Assembly: GCF_003967515.1 (NCBI RefSeq)
Contig: NZ_BIFQ01000001.1
Location: 4,030,001 to 4,094,000 of the forward strand
Direction: 5' to 3'
DNA: 64,000 nucleotides
DNA from: Dictyobacter aurantiacus
Lineage (GTDB): Bacteria > Chloroflexota > Ktedonobacteria > Ktedonobacterales > Ktedonobacteraceae
Shown here: in pieces, positions 57,909-64,000 of the stretch
Position numbering within the stretch: the first letter of the stretch is position 1
Layout of the letters: each line of letters opens with the position of its first letter
Translations under genes and position numbers: made by a program
The notes under the pieces: model-generated
Database searches by the model: none
What the model saw: the letters and a program-made list of their open reading frames with translations, nothing else
Told to the model about the DNA's origin: nothing

Positions 57909-59420
57909 ATGAATACCCATCTGGTGATCGCTGAACTGGGGTTTCCTCTCTGGCTACGGATCACGCACTACATTAACCTGCTGTTCATGGGGTTGCTGAT
58001 CCGTAGCGGCATTCAAATCCTGGCGGCCCATCCCCGGCTCTACTGGAATGACAATAGCACGCCCGGTAAAGACTGGATCAGGTTCACGCGCAAGAAGGTG
58101 CCGGTGAATAAGGATGTCGTCTATACCTCGTTGGATGACGAGGTGCCGGCCTCACCCTGGCTGGCGCTGCCGGGCGGAAAAAACCTGGGCATTGGACGGC
58201 ACTGGCATTTCTTCTCGGTGATCTTCTGGGTTCTCAATGGCCTGATCTATGTGGTGCTGCTCTTTGCTACCGGCGAATGGGCGCGGCTCATTCCGACCTC
58301 GTGGTCGATTGTGCCGGAGGCCTTCCACACCTTTCTAACCTATATCACGTTTCATATTCCGCCCGCCAGCGAATTTCATCCCTACGATCCGCTGCAACAG
58401 CTGGCCTATGCGGGCGTCGTCTTTCTGCTGGCACCATTTATGCTGCTGACCGGCGCGACGATGTCGCCGGCGGTGGCCGCGCGCTTCCCCTGGTACATCA
58501 AGATCTTCGGGGGGCGGCAGTTGGGACGCAGCCTGCACTTCTTGAGCCTGCTGGCCTTTATCGGTTTTATCATCATCCATACCTCCCTGGTGCTTATCGT
58601 TCATTTTCAGAATAACATTCGTGATATCGTGTTTGGCAGTGAGCGGGCCAGTTTCTGGCCGGCGCTCGACATTGCCATCGCGGCCCTGCTGCTGGTATTG
58701 CTGATCTATGTGGTGACAACCATCTATTCAGCGCGGCATCGCCGTCAGGTGCAGCATGCCCTGGGCGCGGTGGTTGACCCCACGCGCAATGCGCTGCTGC
58801 ATGGAGCCCGGTCGGTCCAGCACTACAAAGAGGAGGATATCTCGCCCTACTTCTGGGTCAACGGAGCACCTCCGACCAGCGAAGAATATAAGCACCTGGC
58901 GCAGAACAACTTTCGTGACTGGCGTCTGGAGGTGAATGGACTGGTCAAGCATCCGCTCTGCCTCTCCCTTGAGGACCTGCGCGACCTGCCGGTTACCTCG
59001 CAGATCACCAAGCATAACTGTATTCAGGGTTGGTCGGGAGTTGGCAAGTGGACCGGTGTCTGCGTGAGTGAGATTCTCAATCGCTGCCAGCCGAAGCCAG
59101 AGGCGAAGTATCTCGTCTTTACCTCGTATGGACTTGATGAGCATAGCCTGGATGGCGAGCACTACTATCCGTTCTATGAGGTCATCGATATGGAACTGGC
59201 GCGGCATCCACAGTCTATCCTGGCCTACGAGTTCAATAATGAGCCGGTCCCGATTCCCCATGGTGCGCCGCTCAGGTTACGCGTTGAGACGGTGCTCGGC
59301 TACAAAATGGTGAAGTACCTGCGCTCAATCGAGCTGGTGGAGCGCTACGACGATATCCGCGCCGGTCAGGGCGGATCACGTGAAGATACGATGTACTATG
59401 GACGAGGCGCGGAAGTGTAA
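57909..59420 (+). CDS. Cytochrome b561-like / molybdopterin oxidoreductase fusion
   Basis: A protein of about 503 residues joining two electron-transfer parts. Residues about 10-285 form five membrane helices with the heme-ligand type histidines in RITHYINLL, GRHWHFFSVI, RSLHFLSLL and IIIHTSLVL, like di-heme cytochrome b561/YedZ. Residues about 330-480 form a sulfite-oxidase-type molybdopterin domain, with the molybdenum cysteine in HNCIQGWSGVGKWTGV. In E. coli the two functions are separate (MsrPQ/YedYZ). No Tat signal is present, so the Mo domain probably stays in the cytoplasm unless topology is inverted. The start is unsure: ATG 57909 taken, alternatives are GTG 57846 and ATG 57879. Confidence 0.85.
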   Translation: MNTHLVIAELGFPLWLRITHYINLLFMGLLIRSGIQILAAHPRLYWNDNSTPGKDWIRFTRKKVPVNKDVVYTSLDDEVPASPWLALPGGKNLGIGRHWHFFSVIFWVLNGLIYVVLLFATGEWARLIPTSWSIVPEAFHTFLTYITFHIPPASEFHPYDPLQQLAYAGVVFLLAPFMLLTGATMSPAVAARFPWYIKIFGGRQLGRSLHFLSLLAFIGFIIIHTSLVLIVHFQNNIRDIVFGSERASFWPALDIAIAALLLVLLIYVVTTIYSARHRRQVQHALGAVVDPTRNALLHGARSVQHYKEEDISPYFWVNGAPPTSEEYKHLAQNNFRDWRLEVNGLVKHPLCLSLEDLRDLPVTSQITKHNCIQGWSGVGKWTGVCVSEILNRCQPKPEAKYLVFTSYGLDEHSLDGEHYYPFYEVIDMELARHPQSILAYEFNNEPVPIPHGAPLRLRVETVLGYKMVKYLRSIELVERYDDIRAGQGGSREDTMYYGRGAEV

Positions 59421-59471
59421 AGCACCCCTTGTCGGACACAGCGTTGTTGGTTCTATGATGAAGAGGAAGGA

Positions 59472-60506
59472 ATGAGGAGAGATATGGGTTCTGAAGGAAA
59501 ACCGAGCGCATTCAAGACGGCGGTAGGCGTCGTACGCGCCCTCATGACGGTCGCGCGGCGCAAGACACCTCCCGATATGCATGGGCAGGTTGTGCTCATT
59601 ACGGGGGGATCGCGTGGATTAGGACTGGCCATGGCCGAGGAGTTCGCGCTCCAGGGAGCCAGGCTGGTCCTGGCCGCGCAGGATGAGGAAGAGCTGGAAC
59701 AGGCGCGGCGCCAGCTGGCGGAGCAAGGGGCACCGGTCCTGGCCATCCCCTGTGACATGACCAACCGGGAACAGGTGCAGCATCTCATTGATCAGGCGAC
59801 CGAGCACTACGGACGTATCGATATCCTGGTGAACAATGCCGGTATCATCACCGTTGGACCGGTACTATCGCAGACGCTCAATGACTTTGAGGATAGCATG
59901 AATATCATTTACTGGGGTGCGGTCTACGCCACGCTGGCTGTGTTGCCTCAGATGGTGGAGCGCAAGCAAGGCTGTATCGTCAACATCTCCTCCATCGGCG
60001 GCAAGGTCAGCGTTCCCCATCTCTTACCCTATTCCAGCGGGAAGTTCGCGCTGACCGGCTTTTCGGAAGGCCTGCATGCCGAGCTGGCGAAAGAGGGCAT
60101 CCATGTTGTCACCGTCACGCCTGGTCTGATGCGAACCGGATCGCCGGTCAACGCCCTGTTCAAAGGCAAACATCATGCCGAGTACACCTGGTTTAGCCTC
60201 TCCGATAGCCTGCCTTTTCTTTCGACCAGCGCGAAGCAGGCGGCGCAGCATATCGTGCATGCTACCCAGAAGCACCGTGTCGCGGTTACCCTGACCATTC
60301 CCGCCAAACTGCTCGCCTTCTTCCATGGTATGTTCCCTCAGATGACCATCAGATTGCTCAGTATTGTCAACCGACTGCTGCCGGATTCTGGTGGGGCTGA
60401 TGGATTTGATAGCAGCACGGGACGAGAAAGCGAGACACGCCTATCGCAATCATTTTTGACGACGCTGGGACGCAAAGCCGCCCAGGACTACAATGAAGAC
60501 GCCTGA
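59472..60506 (+). CDS. SDR oxidoreductase, long form
   Basis: A 344-residue short-chain dehydrogenase. Cofactor loop VVLITGGSRGLGLAMA, NNAGIIT, catalytic Ser in VNISSIGGK, Tyr/Lys in YSSGKFA. The end after about 240 is extended beyond the classical length. No anchor. It follows the cytochrome b fusion by about 50 bases and overlaps, or nearly touches, the small gene after it, so it belongs to the forward run. The ATG at 59472 has GGAAGGA directly upstream; ATG 59484 is an alternative. Substrate unknown. Confidence 0.85.
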   Translation: MRRDMGSEGKPSAFKTAVGVVRALMTVARRKTPPDMHGQVVLITGGSRGLGLAMAEEFALQGARLVLAAQDEEELEQARRQLAEQGAPVLAIPCDMTNREQVQHLIDQATEHYGRIDILVNNAGIITVGPVLSQTLNDFEDSMNIIYWGAVYATLAVLPQMVERKQGCIVNISSIGGKVSVPHLLPYSSGKFALTGFSEGLHAELAKEGIHVVTVTPGLMRTGSPVNALFKGKHHAEYTWFSLSDSLPFLSTSAKQAAQHIVHATQKHRVAVTLTIPAKLLAFFHGMFPQMTIRLLSIVNRLLPDSGGADGFDSSTGRESETRLSQSFLTTLGRKAAQDYNEDA

Positions 60507-60531
60507 TAAAGATACACAACGGGAGATTGCT

Positions 60532-60777
60532 ATGCAGCATATGGAATATCGAGACGGCCGCGCGATGTTGCGCAAAGCCGGCTTTACCGAAGTCGAGATA
60601 GAGCGCCTGAGCAGACTACGCGCCACATATCGAGAAGCAGAGTCTCCTCAGCTAACGCCGGGCACCCATAGCCGACGGCGCTGGTTGGAGAAGGCGATCA
60701 GCAAGTTTAGCAGCCTCTGCTTCCAGCTTACCTATAATGGGGGCATTTTCTGGCCATATGACCACACCACCTTCTAA
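60532..60777 (+). CDS. Small hypothetical protein, 81 aa
   Basis: Unrecognised. The open frame starts at ATG 60493, overlapping the end of the SDR gene by 14 bases; ATG 60532 is preferred because GGGAG lies six bases before it, giving 81 residues. The first half is a charged helix (RDGRAMLRKAGFTEVEIERL, then SRLRATYREAE), the second half is Ser/Arg-rich and aromatic at the end. No known domain is seen. It is the last gene of the forward run. Confidence 0.55.
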   Translation: MQHMEYRDGRAMLRKAGFTEVEIERLSRLRATYREAESPQLTPGTHSRRRWLEKAISKFSSLCFQLTYNGGIFWPYDHTTF

Positions 60778-61114
60778 TATCTCCACGAGATAAAAGGGCT
60801 ATTTACAAGTAGCATCAACGGGGTCAAGGGGCGGCTAGCTCCTTGCGGGGTGTGGGGTGTCCCCACTCTCATCTCTCCCCCTCGCCGCCGAAGGCGGCAA
60901 AAAAGACTTTTAATGGCCTTGGCGGGATAAAAGGGGCCGGGCAATTTCTGTTTAACCCGAGTATAAAACCGAGTGGTACTTGTCTGCCGTATTAGAAAAT
61001 AGAATAGACGCTCTTGAGACGCGCCTTTCTTACCAGGTTTTAACAAAAAAGTCTTAGAGTAAAGGTGAATCAGATGCAAGGTCCCAATGTACCAGCAGGG
61101 GCAGAGAAGTAACT
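60778..61114. other. Intergenic region with degenerate repeat core
   Basis: About 340 bases. The stretch 60847-60897 (GGGGTGTGGGGTGTCCCC, then CTCGCCGCCGAAGGCGGC) resembles the inside of the 227-bp element at 27114-27340, but I see no terminal inverted repeats, so it looks like a worn copy. The right part is AT-rich and should carry the promoter of the two-component pair. A reverse 101-codon frame across it is not convincing. Confidence 0.5.
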
Positions 61115-61795
61115 ATGGTGAAAATACTTGTGGTTGAAGATGAAAAGCAGATTGTGAGCTTTCTGCGACGTGGATTGATGTATAAAGGCTTTGAGGTGAT
61201 CAGCGCTGAAAATGGCAATGAGGCCATTGAAAAAGCGCAGCATGCCGCGCCTGATCTCGTGATCCTGGATATTATGCTTCCCGATTTTGATGGCTTTGAG
61301 CTCTGTCGCTATCTGCGTGCGACTGGTAATGAGACATTGCCCATCCTGATGCTCACGGCGAAGGACGATCTGGCTGATAAGATAACCGGACTGGATAGTG
61401 GGGCCGATGACTATATCACCAAGCCCTTTGATTTTGAAGAACTGGTGGCACGGATTCGCGCGGCCCTCCGGCGTGTCGAGAGTCTGCATCAGAGCAATCA
61501 GCGTCTCGAGATTGGCGATCTGGTCATAGATAGCAATGCCCACGAGGTCTGGCGCGCGGGGGAGCAGGTGGAACTGACGAGGCGTGAGTACGATCTGCTC
61601 GAATTTTTAGCCCAGAATGCGAGCCATGTATTGTCTAAAGAACGTATTTTTGAGCGCGTGTGGGGATATGACAATGAGGCTGAACTGGAGGTCATCAAAG
61701 TATATATCAACTACCTGCGCTCAAAGTTAAATGTGGGTGGCAAACCCGATCTCATTCATGCCGTGCGCGGCATTGGATACGTTCTGAGAGCATAG
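61115..61795 (+). CDS. OmpR/PhoB-family response regulator
   Basis: A 226-residue two-domain response regulator. Receiver: acidic pair in VVEDEKQ, phosphoacceptor D in LVILDIMLPDFDGFE (about 51), T in LMLTAKD and K in YITKPFD. Output: winged helix of the OmpR type with LTRREYDLLEFLAQNASHVL and VKVYINYLRSK-like recognition helix (about 130-226). The histidine kinase gene follows 23 bases later, so this is a standard pair. Promoter lies in the AT-rich gap upstream. Signal and targets unknown. Confidence 0.92.
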   Translation: MVKILVVEDEKQIVSFLRRGLMYKGFEVISAENGNEAIEKAQHAAPDLVILDIMLPDFDGFELCRYLRATGNETLPILMLTAKDDLADKITGLDSGADDYITKPFDFEELVARIRAALRRVESLHQSNQRLEIGDLVIDSNAHEVWRAGEQVELTRREYDLLEFLAQNASHVLSKERIFERVWGYDNEAELEVIKVYINYLRSKLNVGGKPDLIHAVRGIGYVLRA

Positions 61796-61818
61796 GTGCT
61801 CTCCTCGTCAGAAAAGAG

Positions 61819-63369
61819 ATGATAGCTATGGGAGAGACTGCTATTAAAGCGGAGAATACTTCCCCTCCTTTCTCTGGCCCTAAAAAAACGTTTTCACTGC
61901 GCCAACGCCTGGTATTCTGGAATGTGTTGATCTTCCTGTTTTCTTTTCTTATTTTAAGTGTCCTTATTTTTGTGCTGGTCTCTTCCTATCTGGAGGCCAG
62001 CGTAGATAATCGCCTGTCCTTACAGAGCGAGAAGATGCAGATGGCGACCACCTCATGGTTCGCGGCGGGTCACCGCTTTGATGCTCAATTTTTCAACCAG
62101 ATGCTGCAGGGAGTGCCTGGCAACGAGTTCACGGTGGACAATCCATCATATATCAAGTTCATTGATATTCACACCGGGAGGACGCTTTACCACTCGGCCA
62201 ATCTGCAAAGTGAAAGCTTCACCTTCAATCAGGCCGATACGAGAGTGATTCTGCAGGGACAGAATGTATTTCGTACCTACCAGCAGGATGGGAGCCTGCA
62301 GGTACGCACCCTGACCTTCCCGATACGCGATGATGCCCATGCGATCATCGCGATCGCCCAGGTTGGTAACTCGCTTGCGCCGGTCAGTGAGATGCAGCGA
62401 GTCCTGCTGCTGTTTCTAGGTATCGGTATGCTGGTGGCGGCCCTGCTGGCCTATGTCATCGGCTCTCTCGTCACCAATCGCGAATTGCGTCCATTAAGCG
62501 ATTTAAGCGCCAGCATGCTTGATTTAAGCGTGGATAGCCTCGGTGCGCGCCTCGCTCCTACCTCATCGGCCACCGAGATACTGCAATTGACCGATGCTTT
62601 CAACCACATGACGGAAAGGCTGGAGAAAAGCTTTCAGCTCCAGCGCCGTTTCGTGGCCGACGTCTCACACGAGCTACGTACCCCTCTTACAGCTATCCGA
62701 GGGCAGATAGATATCCTCCTGATGGATCCCAATCTCAAGGGTACGGTCCACCATGATGTGCAGGAGATCAATGTAGAGCTCCGACGCGTCTCCTGGCTAC
62801 TAAACAACCTGCTGTTAATGGCTCGGGCCGAAGTGGGCATCATACCTGAACTGGACAAGAAGCATGTGCAGGCGGTAGAGCTAGATACGTTGCTGATCGA
62901 GATCTTACGCCAGTTGCAGGGAGACAGGCAGGCCGTGGATCTGCGGATGGGGCAGCTGGAGCAAATTGGCGTGCGGGGTGATAGAGATCTGCTCAAGCAC
63001 ATGATCATCAATATCTGCGATAATGCACTACAGTATACACAATCCGGTGGACATGTTCTCGTGGAATTAACCACGCAGCAGGAACCACCATCCGGTATCG
63101 ACAGCAAGCAGTATAATCGCAGCGCCTCATGGGCCACGATCCACATCTGCGATACGGGTCCGGGCATCGCCCCCCGCGACATTCCCCATATCTTTGAGCA
63201 CTACTATCGAGCGACGCAGCCAAATTCCCGTAGTAAGCACGGTGCCGGACTGGGTCTCTTCGTGTCCCGCCTCATCGCCAGTGCGCATGGTGGTGATATC
63301 ACCGTTGATAGCCAGCTAGCAAAAGGATCATGTTTCTATATATGGCTACCAATGAATTCTGGTGATTGA
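61819..63369 (+). CDS. HAMP sensor histidine kinase
   Basis: A 516-residue membrane kinase. TM1 about residues 30-58 (VFLF/ILSVLIFVLVSSYL-type), extracytoplasmic sensor about 60-192, TM2 about 193-218 (LLLFLGIGMLVAALLAYVIG), HAMP, then HisKA with FVADVSHELRTPLTA (about residue 285) and HATPase with NICDNALQY, DTGPGIAPRD and HGAGLGLFVSRLI. All motifs are intact. The regulator gene is directly upstream. ATG 61819 or 61828 is the start. Ligand unknown. Confidence 0.9.
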   Translation: MIAMGETAIKAENTSPPFSGPKKTFSLRQRLVFWNVLIFLFSFLILSVLIFVLVSSYLEASVDNRLSLQSEKMQMATTSWFAAGHRFDAQFFNQMLQGVPGNEFTVDNPSYIKFIDIHTGRTLYHSANLQSESFTFNQADTRVILQGQNVFRTYQQDGSLQVRTLTFPIRDDAHAIIAIAQVGNSLAPVSEMQRVLLLFLGIGMLVAALLAYVIGSLVTNRELRPLSDLSASMLDLSVDSLGARLAPTSSATEILQLTDAFNHMTERLEKSFQLQRRFVADVSHELRTPLTAIRGQIDILLMDPNLKGTVHHDVQEINVELRRVSWLLNNLLLMARAEVGIIPELDKKHVQAVELDTLLIEILRQLQGDRQAVDLRMGQLEQIGVRGDRDLLKHMIINICDNALQYTQSGGHVLVELTTQQEPPSGIDSKQYNRSASWATIHICDTGPGIAPRDIPHIFEHYYRATQPNSRSKHGAGLGLFVSRLIASAHGGDITVDSQLAKGSCFYIWLPMNSGD

Positions 63370-63583
63370 CCACTCCTCAGCGCGACGTTCGCATCGTTGT
63401 ATCTTTCTATTGCATCGGGCCGTAATGTCATTATGGCATTCTCTCGCGAACCGATAATCCCTGTGCTACGAAAATAGGATTTATGGCTGTAAAAGAATGG
63501 CATGCATTTATCTTAGAAATAGCCATACCACTTGTTATAGCACTTTATTATTGGCAATGCCCGATGCTTTAAAGGATGATACC

Positions 63584-64000
63584 ATGCTTCCAAAAGAATC
63601 AATGCAGTCTGACGATTCTCAGCGGCAAGACACGTTAAGTGAAGAACAGGCTCTCCTGGGTAGGGATGAGCAATTTCATTTATGGATCGAGAATATCGCT
63701 GATATTATTACCGTATTTAAAGCGGATGGCACGATTTTTTACCAGAGTGCCTCCATTACACGCCTGTTAGGCTGGGCGGTCGAGGAACGCGTCGGCCAGA
63801 ATATATTTACCAATCCCATTACCCATCCCGATGATATCCAGGCCCAGCAAACTTTTCTCTTTGACGCTATCAATAATCCAGACAAAGTAGTCACCAGCAC
63901 GTTTCGCCTCCTGCGCAAGGACGGCACATTTTGCTATATCGAGGCCATTGCTCGCAACCTGCTGCATCATCCCCTGGTTCAGGGTATTGTCAGCACATAT
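63584..64000 (+). CDS. PAS-domain signalling protein (partial, cut by window)
   Basis: The frame opens at ATG 63584 (AAAGGA eight bases upstream) and runs without a stop to the window edge, 139 codons visible. After an acidic tail of about 35 residues a PAS domain starts (FHLWIENIADIITVFKADGT, then SITRLLGWAVEERVGQN and THPDDIQAQQ). PAS domains bind small ligands or cofactors; a histidine kinase or cyclase domain may follow beyond the edge. It lies 214 bases after the histidine kinase gene on the same strand. Confidence 0.8.
   Translation, partial: MLPKESMQSDDSQRQDTLSEEQALLGRDEQFHLWIENIADIITVFKADGTIFYQSASITRLLGWAVEERVGQNIFTNPITHPDDIQAQQTFLFDAINNPDKVVTSTFRLLRKDGTFCYIEAIARNLLHHPLVQGIVSTY

Noticed and set aside
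60774..61079. Reverse 101-codon frame in the gap before the two-component pair
   Set aside because: Runs through a degenerate palindromic repeat core; poor start and no family.

Overview
The window looks like chromosomal DNA of a filamentous or spore-forming Chloroflexota bacterium of the Ktedonobacteria type. The reasons are inference from gene style: two very large LuxR-type regulators built on an NB-ARC/AAA ATPase with TPR-like repeats (one also carrying a Ser/Thr kinase), a PAS histidine kinase with an excisionase-like DNA-binding head, many isolated sensors and binding proteins, moderate GC, and several insertion elements. No rRNA or species-specific marker is present, so the assignment stays tentative.

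Layout. 0-3.2 kb: galactonate dehydratase (dgoD, reverse), a HAD phosphatase and a PhzF-family isomerase closed by a strong hairpin terminator. 3.2-7 kb: small hypothetical gene, tRNA-Arg(UCG), an IS630-family element with a frameshifted transposase and recognisable ends, a SUKH-like protein and a phospholipase D-like protein. 7-12.8 kb: a secreted triple-repeat protein with a good promoter, an NB-ARC/LuxR regulator and a SnoaL-like protein. 12.9-17.1 kb: a PRPP synthetase/phosphoribosyltransferase pair, a CapA-like metallophosphatase and a quinone oxidoreductase-like enzyme. 17-19.4 kb: an IS200/IS605-like region (intact tnpB, tnpA with a stop codon where the catalytic tyrosine is expected, and a small ORF between). 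19.5-22.3 kb: a triple-repeat hypothetical protein, an XRE regulator and a PrsW-type membrane protease. 22.6-30.6 kb, all reverse: a PATAN-like protein, a chemoreceptor, two substrate-binding proteins without permeases, a 227-bp MITE-like element, a histidine kinase with degenerate ATP-binding boxes and a receiver protein. 31.3-38.9 kb: kinase/NB-ARC/LuxR giant, HTH-PAS histidine kinase, methyltransferase and a disordered small protein.

39-61 kb is the metabolic core. A reverse operon (46357 to 39153) encodes an SDR of glucose-dehydrogenase type, GH15 glucoamylase/trehalase, type II NADH dehydrogenase, SMP-30 lactonase and a glycogen-debranching-type glucosidase. Divergent to it runs a 14-kb forward run: pyruvate oxidase-like enzyme, enolase-superfamily dehydratase, FAD/Fe-S D-lactate/glycolate-type dehydrogenase, an internally duplicated membrane protein, gluconate 2-dehydrogenase subunit 3-like protein, GMC oxidoreductase, SDR, cytochrome b/molybdopterin fusion, another SDR and a small protein. 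Together these could take glucan or trehalose to glucose, gluconolactone, gluconate and keto-acids while passing electrons to the membrane. Several of these enzymes carry a C-terminal membrane anchor and none has a visible export signal, suggesting a cytoplasm-facing oxidative module. This is inferred from gene content only.

61-64 kb: an OmpR-type two-component pair and the start of a PAS protein cut by the window edge. Scattered between genes is a family of palindromic repeats (four copies at 35.1, 39.1, 46.5 and 54.9 kb) with a conserved double-hairpin design and a variable hairpin tip.
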